A stretch of 64,000 nt of DNA from Treponema sp. UBA6367 (GTDB lineage: Bacteria > Spirochaetota > Spirochaetia > Treponematales > Treponemataceae): NCBI GenBank assembly GCA_002437725.1, contig DJRF01000010.1, positions 1 to 64,000 of the forward strand, in the 5' to 3' direction. This document shows positions 34,184-42,948 of the stretch, in pieces. Below the pieces are notes generated by a model. The model had not been told where the DNA came from. It was given only the letters and a program-made list of their open reading frames with translations, and did not search any database. The translations under genes and the position numbers were made by a program. Within the stretch, counting starts at the first letter, position 1; the number at the start of each line of letters is the position of its first letter.

Positions 34184-35092
34184 ATGAAACCTACTTTATT
34201 AGTATTGGCAGCAGGAATGGGAAGTCGCTACGGTGGAGTAAAACAGATTGACAGCGTAGGTAAAAATGGTGAATGTCTGCTAGATTTTGCCGCTTATGAT
34301 GCTAAAAAGAGCGGCTTTGGTAAAATTGTATATATAATAAGAAAAGATATTGAAAAAGATTTTAGAGAACGTCTTTTTGACAGGGTTGCCAGAAACTTTG
34401 ACGCGGAATACGTGTTTCAAAATCATGATAGCCTTCTTTCTGAAGAACAAAAAAGACTTTCTGAAAACCGTGCAAAGCCTTGGGGAACTGCGCATGCTGT
34501 TCTTTGCGCAGAACAAGCATTGAAAACTCCATTTGCAGTCATTAATTCTGATGACTATTATGGCCGCGAAGCTTTTGAAACTCTTGGAAAATACCTTTCA
34601 GGAATTGAAAACGATTCTACAGAGCATGCAATGGTCGGCTACATTTTAGGAAATACAATGAGCAAAAACGGTTCTGTTAGCAGAGGCGTTTGTTCTGTAA
34701 AAGACGGAAAGTTGGAATCGATTGTTGAAAATCTAAAAATTTATTACGAAGGGCAAAAAATAATCAGCGATTTGGGCAATAAAAAAGTTGAAATGACTGG
34801 AAAAGAATGGGTTAGCATGAATCTGTTCGGTTTTAGTTTAAAAGTTTTTGAACAGTTGCATGAATATTGGGAAAATTTTATTGAAAAAAATGCAGCTGCA
34901 GAAAAAGCAGAAGCGCTTCTTCCAGTTGTTGCCAGCGAAATTATAAAAGAAAAAAAAGGTATTCTTAAAGTTTTTACTTCTTCTGAAAACTGGTTTGGAA
35001 TGACTTATCCAGAAGACCGCGAAGTTGTAAAACAAGAACTTGCAAAGAAAATTTCAAGTGGTTATTATCCTCAAATTCTTTGGGAAAAATAA
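34184..35092 (+). CDS. Sugar-nucleotidyltransferase-like protein
   Basis: This 302-residue protein has the nucleotidyltransferase start LLVLAAGMGSRYGGVKQID and a metal-binding segment INSDDYYG. Such enzymes activate sugars or similar phosphates with NTPs. The substrate is not predictable by eye. I chose ATG 34184, preceded by GGGAGGA at 34174–34180 with 3 nt between, over the ATG at 34172 that would lie inside that site. The gene stands alone downstream of a terminator-like hairpin. Confidence 0.82.
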   Translation: MKPTLLVLAAGMGSRYGGVKQIDSVGKNGECLLDFAAYDAKKSGFGKIVYIIRKDIEKDFRERLFDRVARNFDAEYVFQNHDSLLSEEQKRLSENRAKPWGTAHAVLCAEQALKTPFAVINSDDYYGREAFETLGKYLSGIENDSTEHAMVGYILGNTMSKNGSVSRGVCSVKDGKLESIVENLKIYYEGQKIISDLGNKKVEMTGKEWVSMNLFGFSLKVFEQLHEYWENFIEKNAAAEKAEALLPVVASEIIKEKKGILKVFTSSENWFGMTYPEDREVVKQELAKKISSGYYPQILWEK

Positions 35093-35131
35093 AACAAAGT
35101 TCTACGCTTAATTGTAAATTCCTTTGTTTTT
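35091..35131 (+). terminator. Weak terminator after the nucleotidyltransferase gene
   Basis: AAAACAAAG (35091–35099) and CTTTGTTTT (35122–35130) pair perfectly over a 22-nt loop. The stem is AT-rich, so strength is uncertain. Confidence 0.45.
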
Positions 35132-35191
35132 CTGTAAGATATTTAAAGTTTTACTTTTGATTAAAGATTTATACAAACCTTAAAAACGGCT

Positions 35192-35226
35192 GACTCAAGG
35201 TTTTGAGCGTATGCGAACCTTAATCA
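35192..35226 (+). repeat. Dispersed intergenic hairpin repeat, copy B
   Basis: This copy resembles 29595–29630 (same TCAAGGTTTTGAG core), with less complete pairing on its right side. It lies just before the thrA ribosome-binding site. Confidence 0.6.
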
Positions 35227-35250
35227 GGCGTGTTTTTTATAGGAGTTTTT

Positions 35251-37743
35251 ATGCTTACTCTGAAATTTGGCGGTACTTCAATGGCAGATGCTGGACGTAT
35301 TTTAGGTTCAGCGGATATTATTATTGGGCGAGCTAAAGATAATCGCCTTAGTGTTATAGCTTCTGCTGCTGCGGGCGTTTCAAATTCTTTGCAGGCAAGC
35401 GTAGATGCTTGCACAACTGGAAAGCCTTATGAAGAGTTTGTGGAAAAACTTCGGATTCTTCACTCCAAAATTTGTGATGATATAAAAATAAAGCTTCCTA
35501 ACTTTGATTGTTGCTCTGTAAAAAATAAGCTGGAACCGCTTTTTGTTGAATATGAAAAGCTTCTTTCTGGCTGCGCGGCTTTTGGTGAATGTCCAGACAC
35601 TGTGTATTGCCGTATAATGGGGCTTGGAGAGCTCCTTTCAACTCCTATTTTGGAGCAGGTTCTTGCCTGCCAGGGATTTTCTGTAAATCTTTTAGATTCA
35701 AGAAAATTTATTTTTACAACTGGCAATCAAAAAGAAGGTGATCCAGATTATGTAAAAACTACGCAAAGTCTGGCACCTTATAAAGATGGAGGGGATTTTA
35801 AAGATGTTCAGATTCTTTTGTTTCCTGGTTTTGTTTGTTCTTGGACAAAAGGTACGGGGGCAAAAAGTGTTCCAGGTCTTTTAGGCAGGAATGGTTCGGA
35901 TTTTTCTGCTGCAATCATAGGTTCTTGCCTTGATACTCAGCGAGTTGAATTTTGGACAGATGTTGATGGAATTTTTTCTGCAGATCCAAAAGTTGTTCGC
36001 GATACTGTTTTGATAAAGGATATGAGTTATGAAGAAGCTATGGAACTTGCATTTTTTGGCTCTAAGGTTCTTCATCCAAAAACAATTGCTCCGCTTGCCG
36101 CAAAAGGAATCGAAGCTTGGAGTCTTAACAGTCATAATCCTTCGGCTTCTGGCACAAGAATTGGAAAAGGTCCTTTTTCTGGAAGAAAGAGCGCGATTTG
36201 TGGAATTTCTTGTTTAAAGCATACTTCAATGATTAGCGTTGGCGGCTCTGGAATGCGCGGAAGAAGCGGCATGGCCAGTAGAATTTTTGAATCAGTTTCA
36301 AGCGCAGGAATTTCTGTTCTTTTGATAACCCAGTCTTCTAGCGAGTATACAATTTCGTTTTGTGTAAAAGACACAGAATCTGATATGACCCGTGATGTTT
36401 TGGACAAAGAATTTGCCCTGGAAATTCGAGACGGACTAATCGATCCTATTGAAGTTCGTAAAGATTGCGCAGTAGTTTCTGTTGTTGGCGATGGAATGAT
36501 AAGCAATCACGGAATTGCAGCAAAATTCCTTGATGCAATTTCAAGTCAGGATATAAATATTGTTGCAATAGCGCAAGGTTCTAGCGAGCGTTGTATTTCT
36601 TGCGTCGTAGACGGCAAATATGGTGATACCGCTGTAAAGTCAACCCATGTTTTCTTTTTTAATACTTGTCAGACAATAGAAGCTTTTGTTTTTGGGGCTG
36701 GAACTATAGGCGGTGCTTTGTTAAATCAAATAAAAGTTCAGCAAAAAAAGTTGCGCGGCGCAAATATCGACTTAAAAGTTATTGCAATTTCAACTAGCAA
36801 AAAACTTGTTCTTAATGAAGATGGAATTGACCTTTCTAACTGGAAAGAAAACTTGGCATCTTCTGCTGTTTCTTCCGATTTGAATAAAATTCTTGAATTT
36901 GTAAAGGAAAAGAAATTCTTAAATCCTGTTTTTGTTGACTGCACGGCAAGCTGTGAACTTCCAGAGCGGTATTTAGATATTCTTAATGCGGGAATGAGCA
37001 TTGCAACTCCAAATAAGCGTGCTAATTCTATGAAAATAGATTTTTACAAGGAATTGCGGCGTACTGCAAATAAAATGCACAGGCGCTTTTTGTACGAAAC
37101 GAACGTTGGAGCTGGTTTGCCTATAATTGATACTTTGCAAAACCTTTTTAAGAGCGGCGACAATCTTAACGTGTTTACAGGAATTATGTCTGGAAGTCTT
37201 TCTTATATTTTTGGAAGGCTTGATGAAGGTGTTTCGTTTAGTAAAGCGGTTGAAGAAGCTAAAAACATGGGATTTACTGAACCTGACCCTAGAGATGACC
37301 TTAATGGAATGGATGTCGCTAGAAAAGCTCTTATTGTAGCCCGCGAAGCTGGCTACGAAATAGAGTTGGAAGATGTAAAGATAAATAGAGTTTTTCCAAA
37401 TAATTTTGATGATTCAGGAAGCGTTGAACAGTTTATGGAAAAACTTCCAAAAGTTGATGACTATTTTGCAAATCGCATAAAAGAACTTAAAGGTCAAGAA
37501 AAAGTTTTGCGAATGGGAGCTTCAATAAAAGATGGAAAATGTACGGTTGGCGTAATGGAAGTAGGAAAAGATGATCCTTTGTATGCTGTAAAGGGTGGAG
37601 AAAATGCGTTTGTTTTCCTTACAGATAGATACAATCCTATTCCTCTTACAGTGCGTGGCTATGGAGCAGGGGCCGAAGTTACCGCTGCAGGTGTTTTTGG
37701 AGATATTCTTAGAACTGTAAGTTTTAATCTTGAAAAAAAATAA
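35251..37743 (+). CDS. thrA: Bifunctional aspartate kinase/homoserine dehydrogenase
   Basis: This 830-residue protein joins two enzymes of threonine and methionine synthesis. The N-terminal aspartate kinase domain has LKFGGTSMADAGRI, then GRNGSDFSAAIIG. ACT domains follow at about 320–470 (SVGGSGMRGRSGMASRIF and SVVGDGMISNHGIAAKF). The C-terminal homoserine dehydrogenase has the NAD(P)-binding FVFGAGTIGGALLNQI and later GLPIIDTLQNLF and GYGAGAEVTAAGVFGDI. Length matches the ThrA/MetL type. AGGAG lies just before ATG 35251; an earlier in-frame ATG at 35230 precedes that site and is unlikely. Feedback control would act through the ACT domains. Confidence 0.95.
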   Translation: MLTLKFGGTSMADAGRILGSADIIIGRAKDNRLSVIASAAAGVSNSLQASVDACTTGKPYEEFVEKLRILHSKICDDIKIKLPNFDCCSVKNKLEPLFVEYEKLLSGCAAFGECPDTVYCRIMGLGELLSTPILEQVLACQGFSVNLLDSRKFIFTTGNQKEGDPDYVKTTQSLAPYKDGGDFKDVQILLFPGFVCSWTKGTGAKSVPGLLGRNGSDFSAAIIGSCLDTQRVEFWTDVDGIFSADPKVVRDTVLIKDMSYEEAMELAFFGSKVLHPKTIAPLAAKGIEAWSLNSHNPSASGTRIGKGPFSGRKSAICGISCLKHTSMISVGGSGMRGRSGMASRIFESVSSAGISVLLITQSSSEYTISFCVKDTESDMTRDVLDKEFALEIRDGLIDPIEVRKDCAVVSVVGDGMISNHGIAAKFLDAISSQDINIVAIAQGSSERCISCVVDGKYGDTAVKSTHVFFFNTCQTIEAFVFGAGTIGGALLNQIKVQQKKLRGANIDLKVIAISTSKKLVLNEDGIDLSNWKENLASSAVSSDLNKILEFVKEKKFLNPVFVDCTASCELPERYLDILNAGMSIATPNKRANSMKIDFYKELRRTANKMHRRFLYETNVGAGLPIIDTLQNLFKSGDNLNVFTGIMSGSLSYIFGRLDEGVSFSKAVEEAKNMGFTEPDPRDDLNGMDVARKALIVAREAGYEIELEDVKINRVFPNNFDDSGSVEQFMEKLPKVDDYFANRIKELKGQEKVLRMGASIKDGKCTVGVMEVGKDDPLYAVKGGENAFVFLTDRYNPIPLTVRGYGAGAEVTAAGVFGDILRTVSFNLEKK

Positions 37744-37780
37744 AACTATCTTGCTTTAAGGATTATATGAATCTTAAAAA

Positions 37781-37802
37781 GTTTGCGTTGCAAACTTACT
37801 AT
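37781..37802 (+). repeat. Short intergenic repeat (GTTTGCnTTGCAAAC), copy 2
   Basis: GTTTGCGTTGCAAAC followed by TTACTAT is the second copy of the element at 34071. It lies between thrA and ilvH. The preceding ATATGAATCTTAAAAA also resembles the stretch before repeat copy B. Confidence 0.55.
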
Positions 37803-37823
37803 TTGTAGGAGAATTAAAATATT

Positions 37824-38315
37824 ATGGAAAAATTTGTTCTTTCTGTTCTTGTGGAAAATCATGCGGGAGTTTTAAGCCGTGTTTCAGGACTGTTTAGCCG
37901 GCGTGGATACAATATTGATTCTCTTACAGTCTGCGAAACTGGTAATCCTGGACAGTCTAGAATGACTATTGTTGTAAATGGGGATGCCTATATACTTGAG
38001 CAGATTCAAAAGCAGCTTTTAAAACTAGTTGAAATAATTGCCATAAAAAAGTGCGAAAAACTTACTACAACTCAGCGAGAAATGGCTCTTATAAAAGTAA
38101 AGGCTCCTGGAGAGACTCGCGCAATTATAATTGGCACATGTGATATTTATAGGGCCCATATAATAGATGTCGCTCCAGATTCTGTTATCGTAGAAGCCAC
38201 AGGAAGTGAAGAAAAAATAGAAAGCCTTATAAAACTGCTTGAGCCATTTGGAATTCTTGAGTACGTAAAGACGGGACTAACTGCAATGGACCGCGGAAGT
38301 AACACTATTATTTAG
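37824..38315 (+). CDS. ilvH: Acetolactate synthase small (regulatory) subunit
   Basis: IlvH binds and regulates the large subunit of acetolactate synthase in branched-chain amino-acid synthesis. The 163-residue protein opens with the ACT domain LSVLVENHAGVLSRVSGLFSRRGYNI and continues with RMTIVV, then a second ACT-like half ending at GILEYVKTGLTAMDRG. GTAGGAG precedes the ATG. The catalytic IlvB gene is not adjacent; it must lie outside the window, or the subunit acts alone here. Confidence 0.94.
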   Translation: MEKFVLSVLVENHAGVLSRVSGLFSRRGYNIDSLTVCETGNPGQSRMTIVVNGDAYILEQIQKQLLKLVEIIAIKKCEKLTTTQREMALIKVKAPGETRAIIIGTCDIYRAHIIDVAPDSVIVEATGSEEKIESLIKLLEPFGILEYVKTGLTAMDRGSNTII

Positions 38316-38332
38316 TCCATATAGACTTGTTT

Positions 38333-38914
38333 TTAAAGTTTGCACCAAATATATTCATTAATTGTCCAGGAATATTTGCTGCATTCTACTTGCGCAAGCT
38401 TAAATATTTTGCACACCTCTTCTTGATTGCTGCTTAAAGAGCCTTCCACGCTGCTTTTGTTGCAATATGAATATGCAGTCGGTTGCAATAGGCTCTTGTT
38501 AGAAAGAATGTCGCTTTGAACGCTTTTTTTTGTTGGATGGTCATCAAAATTTAGTTTTTCAATGCCAAAATTTTCATAACACTGTGAATCATTTGCTTTT
38601 AAACTTGCAATTTGAACAGCTTCTTCTACTATAGATGCTGTTTTTCCGTTGTCGGTTATAAGAATTTTTATTTTTTTGCATATAGAAAAATCTTTTAAAT
38701 ACACTTCTTCGAATGATACTTTTTTTATAATTGATTTTATTTCTTTTAAGGAAAGACCGTTCCACTCTGGCGATTTTAAAAAACAAAACACTGGAAACTT
38801 TGGAAATGCCTTTTGGTTTTCTCTAGCGAAACTTTTTATTATTTCTTTTTGTTTTTTAATCAGCTCTAGCTCTTGATTTGGATTAAAGATTATTGCATTG
38901 CAGAGATTGTTCAT
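38333..38914 (-). CDS. Uncharacterised protein
   Basis: I do not recognise this 193-residue protein. It starts MNNLCNAIIFNPNQELELIK, continues with FPVFCFLKSPEWNGLSLKEIK, and carries several cysteines in its C-terminal third. It has no signal peptide. A longer version from 39064 would cross the divergent gene's start and is unlikely. I chose the ATG at 38914 because a TATACT box ends 6 nt before it on the minus strand. It converges with ilvH. Confidence 0.6.
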   Translation of the reverse strand: MNNLCNAIIFNPNQELELIKKQKEIIKSFARENQKAFPKFPVFCFLKSPEWNGLSLKEIKSIIKKVSFEEVYLKDFSICKKIKILITDNGKTASIVEEAVQIASLKANDSQCYENFGIEKLNFDDHPTKKSVQSDILSNKSLLQPTAYSYCNKSSVEGSLSSNQEEVCKIFKLAQVECSKYSWTINEYIWCKL

Positions 38915-38920
38915 TCTTTT

Positions 38921-38926
38921 AGTATA
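38921..38926 (-). promoter_or_regulatory. -10 box (TATACT) of the minus-strand gene, leaderless configuration
   Basis: Read on the minus strand, TATACT ends 6 nt before the ATG at 38914. The divergent -10 box TAGTAT of the next gene lies only 21 nt away, so the two promoters overlap. Confidence 0.5.
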
Positions 38927-38947
38927 GTATTTTTTTAAAAAAGGTTG

Positions 38948-38953
38948 TAGTAT
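38948..38953 (+). promoter_or_regulatory. -10 box (TAGTAT) of the plus-strand gene, leaderless configuration
   Basis: TAGTAT ends 7 nt before the ATG at 38961, and no ribosome-binding site is present. Confidence 0.45.
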
Positions 38954-38960
38954 CTGTTTT

Positions 38961-40811
38961 ATGAATATAAAAATCGGTAGTTTTTCTAATAAACAAAAGA
39001 TTGCTATTTTAATTGTCGCAGTTTTTTTTATTTTTGATATTGTTTTTTTATCTATCCGCTCCATATTTCCAGGAAGTTCTTGTGTAAAACTGTTTTTTCA
39101 AGAATCTTCTTTTTCTGCAAAAAGACTTAAGGGCTTGGAAAAAAATGCAAAAGAAGGACAAATCCCTGCCCAAAAATATGCTTGGTTCGGTTTTTCTGAT
39201 GAGCAAAAGCAGTGTTTTTCTGAATTTTATAATAGTTTTGACTCTGTTTCTGTTTCTGCGCGAATAAAAATAAAAAATCTTTCAAAAAGAAAATACAATA
39301 AGCTTATGCAGTCTGAACAGATTTTTTACTATGGATTTGTTTATCCTTCTGATTTTAATAAAAAAGGCACTCTTGTAAAATCTTCTTCTTCAAGGATTTT
39401 TTGCGGAACGGATTTAAGAGCTTTTTTTAAGCCCAACGCTGGCATTTCTTTTATTGACGTTGGATTTGCTGTGGAAAAAAATCTAAAAGAAAATGAACTG
39501 CCTTGCGGAATGGTTTTGTATTCTGATTTCCCATTGGAAATACAAAAGTTTGAAGTTTCTCAAGCAAAAATTGGCTTTGATAAGACATCCTCCGTTCCGT
39601 ATTATGGACTTTCTTCAAACGGCGGCTCTTTTTCTGATTCAAATTATGTAGATTTTTCAGGCTCTTCCCTTGTTTTTCCTGTTGAAAATTCTTCTTCTTC
39701 GATTATGCCTAAAATTCAGATTGCATTTTCTGAAATTGAAGATTATGGAACTCCTGAAAATCAGGTTTCCGTTGTGCTTAATGCTGGCGGGGAAAAAATT
39801 ACTATAAGAAGGGCAAGAAGTGTTTCTTCTATAACGATGCAAGCTTCTTCCTTGAAAAATCCGTTTAGCTCTTTTGAAATTTCAGAAAATGCCTGGATGG
39901 TCACAAAGCTTATAATGACTTCAAATTCAAGCGATTTGTTGCCTAACGAAATGGGTACGGTTTTTAAAGCCTTGCCTACAGATCCTGGCTTGATTCTTGA
40001 GACAAAAAGAAGCGCATGGCGCACAAAGGATTATGAAGTTTACGAATGGGAGCGATTTCCTGGCTGTTTAATTTTTGATACTGCTGATTATGCTGTTCAA
40101 AGCCAATTTTTTACGCGTCTTGCTTTTTTTGTTGAAAAAACAGGTTATAAAGGAAGAATCCTTTCTGATTTAGAGCTCGGCAATATGCACGGATACAATG
40201 CCCACGACTACAGCTCAAGTTCTTTGGCTGATTTTTTTACAAAAGCTTTTGAAAATCCTTCAGTTTTGAATAAAAAGGAATTACTGCTTTTGGATATTTT
40301 AATAAAAAACGGCGTAGTTCTTGATAACGGAAATAACACTTTTTCTGCTGGAAGAGGAGCTGTGATTTCTATTTCAAAAGAATCTCAAGATTGGCTTAGG
40401 CATAGTTTTATAGCTCATGAAGCGTGGCACGGCATTTTCTTTTTAAGCGAAAGTTTTAGAAATGCGGTTGCTGCTGTTTATTATACGATTGACAGCAAGT
40501 CTTTGGATTTTATAAAAGGTTATTGGGCTAGCCAGTCTTCTCTTAATTATGATCAGAGTGATGATTTTCTTATGCACAATGAATTTATGGCTTATATAAT
40601 GCAGCAAAAACTTTATGGTGCTGGCGGGGTTGCTTCATATTTTGTTCATCTTGCAAACAGAAAGTCTGTAATGGACTCAATTCCTGAGCTTTGTGAATAT
40701 GTCCGCAGAACTAAGGGCTGCACATTTGAAGATGCGGCAAGAATCCTAGATGACTACGCATTCGACAATTGGGGACTTGCTTGCGGCAGAATTTCTCTTG
40801 TTAGCCGTTAG
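38961..40811 (+). CDS. Uncharacterised membrane-anchored protein with an HExxH metallopeptidase-like motif
   Basis: This 616-residue protein has one N-terminal hydrophobic segment (AILIVAVFFIFDIVFLSI), so most of it probably faces the periplasm. Residues 486–490 read HEAWH and a glutamate follows at 541 in HNEFMAY, the spacing seen in zinc peptidases of the gluzincin type. The middle part is serine-rich and beta-like. I do not know a named family. No cysteine lipobox is present. It shares its promoter region with the divergent uncharacterised gene and has no ribosome-binding site. Activity is unproven. Confidence 0.65.
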   Translation: MNIKIGSFSNKQKIAILIVAVFFIFDIVFLSIRSIFPGSSCVKLFFQESSFSAKRLKGLEKNAKEGQIPAQKYAWFGFSDEQKQCFSEFYNSFDSVSVSARIKIKNLSKRKYNKLMQSEQIFYYGFVYPSDFNKKGTLVKSSSSRIFCGTDLRAFFKPNAGISFIDVGFAVEKNLKENELPCGMVLYSDFPLEIQKFEVSQAKIGFDKTSSVPYYGLSSNGGSFSDSNYVDFSGSSLVFPVENSSSSIMPKIQIAFSEIEDYGTPENQVSVVLNAGGEKITIRRARSVSSITMQASSLKNPFSSFEISENAWMVTKLIMTSNSSDLLPNEMGTVFKALPTDPGLILETKRSAWRTKDYEVYEWERFPGCLIFDTADYAVQSQFFTRLAFFVEKTGYKGRILSDLELGNMHGYNAHDYSSSSLADFFTKAFENPSVLNKKELLLLDILIKNGVVLDNGNNTFSAGRGAVISISKESQDWLRHSFIAHEAWHGIFFLSESFRNAVAAVYYTIDSKSLDFIKGYWASQSSLNYDQSDDFLMHNEFMAYIMQQKLYGAGGVASYFVHLANRKSVMDSIPELCEYVRRTKGCTFEDAARILDDYAFDNWGLACGRISLVSR

Positions 40812-41365
40812 TTAAAATCATTGAATTTTTTTTCAGCACCTACAGTTGTTGGAGGTCCGTGACCAGGCAGAAGGATTGTATCTTCTTGTTGAGAAAGAAT
40901 TTTTTCTTCAATATTTCTTTTTAAAATGTGGCTAGAATAATTTGAATTCGTGCTTCCGAGTCTGCCTGCAGAAAGTGAATCCCCTGTGAATATTGCGTTT
41001 CCAATTTTATATACGATAGAATCTGCAGTATGTCCTGGCAATGCCATATATGTAACAGGAAGACCCGCTATTCTTATTTTTCCATCTCCAGAAACAATGC
41101 TTGTTTGCCTTCCTAGAATTTCCCAGTCTGCGCCATATATTTTGGGAGAATATATTTTCATAAGCGTTTTTAATCCGTGAACATGGCTTCTGTGGTTGTG
41201 AGTTATTAGAACTGCTACAAGTTCTAGTTTGTTTTCTTCTATTTGATTTATAATAGATTCTGTCAGTTGTCCTGGATCTATTATAATTGCTTGGTTTGTA
41301 TTTTCGTTAGCAACCACATAGCAGTTTGAAAAACCGGCAGAATTTAAGTGAAAGTATATCTTCAT
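40808..41365 (-). CDS. Metallo-beta-lactamase-fold hydrolase with an altered metal site
   Basis: This 185-residue protein has the glyoxalase II-like fold: IIIDPGQL, THNHRSHVHG (residues 55–64), GHTADSIVY, FTGDSLSAG and LPGHGPPT. In most relatives the second motif reads HxHxDH; here Ser60 stands in the place of the aspartate (H56, H58, S60, H61). The other metal ligands are present. This could lower or shift metal binding. Its start overlaps the pentapeptide-repeat gene stop by one base, with GGAGAAA just upstream. Confidence 0.85.
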   Translation of the reverse strand: MKIYFHLNSAGFSNCYVVANENTNQAIIIDPGQLTESIINQIEENKLELVAVLITHNHRSHVHGLKTLMKIYSPKIYGADWEILGRQTSIVSGDGKIRIAGLPVTYMALPGHTADSIVYKIGNAIFTGDSLSAGRLGSTNSNYSSHILKRNIEEKILSQQEDTILLPGHGPPTTVGAEKKFNDFN

Positions 41366-42048
41366 TAAAGAATTTCTCCAGTTTGCTCGTTGTCTTTCAG
41401 AGTTTCGTCTAAATCCATGTAGATTTGGCTTCCATTTTCTTCAAAAACAGCTTCTTTTGTGTTAGACATTTTGAATGAAACGTTTTCCAATTCATGCTTG
41501 TAAAACAGAACTTTTTTAAGGTTGCAGTTTCTAAAGGATGTGTTTATCAGTTTTGATTTTATAAATCTTGAGTTGTAAAGGTCTGTGTCGTCAAAAGAAG
41601 ATTGGAAAGCTGAAATTCCATTAAAATTGTTTTCGATTAAGTCACTTCCTGTAAAAAGTGTGTGCGAAAAAGTTCCTCCAGAAAATGATGTAAACAGAAT
41701 GTTGCTTTCAATGAGGTTGCAGTCTGCAAAAACTGAAAAGTCAAACATGCTCATCCTGCTGCGAAATCCTTTTGAATGAACATTTTTAAATGTGCAGTGC
41801 ATAAAATTGCAGCCATAAAAACGTTTGTTTGAAATGTCTATATCAGAAAAAGCCATGGAAGATGCGTTTAGTCCAACTATAGTTTCGTGCGTTTCGATGT
41901 AGTTAATAATGTCCTGCTGAATTTTTCCAGGATTCGGCGCGTGTATAAGGCAGTAGCTCTTTCCTTCATTAAGATTGCCGTTTTCGTCTAAAGTTGATAC
42001 TGCAAGATTGTTGCAAGCTCTAACCGTGCATTTGTTTAATGAAAACAT
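41365..42048 (-). CDS. Pentapeptide-repeat protein
   Basis: This 227-residue protein has an N-terminal segment with cysteines (CTVRACNN), then a run of A(D/N)LXX-type repeats from about 75 to 195, such as FSDIDISNKRFYGCNFMHC and FRNCNLKKVLFY. Such repeats fold into a right-handed quadrilateral beta-helix. Roles in the family vary widely, so none is assigned. I chose ATG 42048; an upstream ATG at 42084 would extend it. It is coupled to the downstream hydrolase gene and divergent from murI. Confidence 0.85.
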   Translation of the reverse strand: MFSLNKCTVRACNNLAVSTLDENGNLNEGKSYCLIHAPNPGKIQQDIINYIETHETIVGLNASSMAFSDIDISNKRFYGCNFMHCTFKNVHSKGFRSRMSMFDFSVFADCNLIESNILFTSFSGGTFSHTLFTGSDLIENNFNGISAFQSSFDDTDLYNSRFIKSKLINTSFRNCNLKKVLFYKHELENVSFKMSNTKEAVFEENGSQIYMDLDETLKDNEQTGEIL

Positions 42049-42066
42049 AAAATATATGGTAAAGTA

Positions 42067-42095
42067 TTGCCCTGTTTTAGTCAAACGATTATTAT
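42067..42095 (+). promoter_or_regulatory. Promoter of murI, leaderless configuration
   Basis: TTGCCC (42067–42072), a 17-nt spacer and TATTAT (42090–42095) end 7 nt before the murI ATG. No ribosome-binding site is present. Confidence 0.6.
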
Positions 42096-42102
42096 TCGTT
42101 AT

Positions 42103-42924
42103 ATGGTAAACTTTGCTTTTTTGGATTCTGGTACCGGTGGATTGCCTTATTTAAAATATCTTAAAGAAAAAAGTCCTCTGTCAAAATGCATTTATGTTGG
42201 AGATACTAAAAATTTTCCTTATGGGGAAAAAACTTCTGAGCAAATAATAAAAGATTCGTGCGAGTGCGTTCAAAATATTTTAGATATTTGGAATCCAAAT
42301 GTTGTTGTAGTAGCGTGCAATACAATTTCTGTTACAGCTTTAGATGAAATGCGCAAAAGATTTCCAAAAACTCCTTTTGTGGGAACCGTTCCAGCCATAA
42401 AGCCTGCCGCAGCTGTTACAAAATCTAAAAAAATTGGGCTTTTAGCCACAGATGCAACTGTAAATCACCCATATACAAAAAAACTTATAGAAGAATTTGC
42501 CGAGAGCTGCTCAGTTTTTTCAAGAGGCGACCCAAAACTAGTTTCTTTCATTGAGCACGAATATTTTTTTTCATCAAACGAACAGCGGCTTAAAGCTGTA
42601 ACGCCAGCTGTAGATTATTTCAAGAGCAAAGGTTGCGATGTTATTGTTCTTGCGTGTACCCATTTTTTAAATATGGCAGATTATATACAAACCGTTGCTG
42701 GCTCTGAGATAAAAGTTATTGACAGTCGGGAAGGTGTCGTTCGCCATGCGCTTGAAGTTGAAAAATCTTTTTTCAAGGAACAGACTGAAAAAGGTCTTGA
42801 CTTTCAAACAGAAGTTTCAAATCTGTTCGTTACAGGATTTAAGAAAAAGAACGACAGTGAATGTTACAAGTCTTTTTGTAAAAACAATGGAATTGTTTTT
42901 GGCGGACTCATTCCATTAGTTTAA
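42103..42924 (+). CDS. murI: Glutamate racemase
   Basis: MurI makes D-glutamate for peptidoglycan. This 273-residue protein has DSGTGGLPYL, YVGDTKNFPYG, the first catalytic cysteine in VVACNTISV, the second in VLACTHF, and the final IDSREGVV. All these are family features. I chose ATG 42103 because a TATTAT box lies just before it. It is divergent from the pentapeptide-repeat gene. Confidence 0.94.
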   Translation: MVNFAFLDSGTGGLPYLKYLKEKSPLSKCIYVGDTKNFPYGEKTSEQIIKDSCECVQNILDIWNPNVVVVACNTISVTALDEMRKRFPKTPFVGTVPAIKPAAAVTKSKKIGLLATDATVNHPYTKKLIEEFAESCSVFSRGDPKLVSFIEHEYFFSSNEQRLKAVTPAVDYFKSKGCDVIVLACTHFLNMADYIQTVAGSEIKVIDSREGVVRHALEVEKSFFKEQTEKGLDFQTEVSNLFVTGFKKKNDSECYKSFCKNNGIVFGGLIPLV

Positions 42925-42933
42925 AAAAAATTG

Positions 42934-42939
42934 TATAAT
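42934..42939 (+). promoter_or_regulatory. -10 box (TATAAT) of icd, leaderless configuration
   Basis: TATAAT ends 9 nt before the icd ATG, with no ribosome-binding site between. It lies just after the murI stop. Confidence 0.55.
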
Positions 42940-42948
42940 CATAGCATT

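Noticed and set aside
38915..39064. Longer start for the uncharacterised minus-strand gene
   Set aside because: It would cover the divergent gene's promoter and start; a -10 box directly precedes the ATG at 38914.
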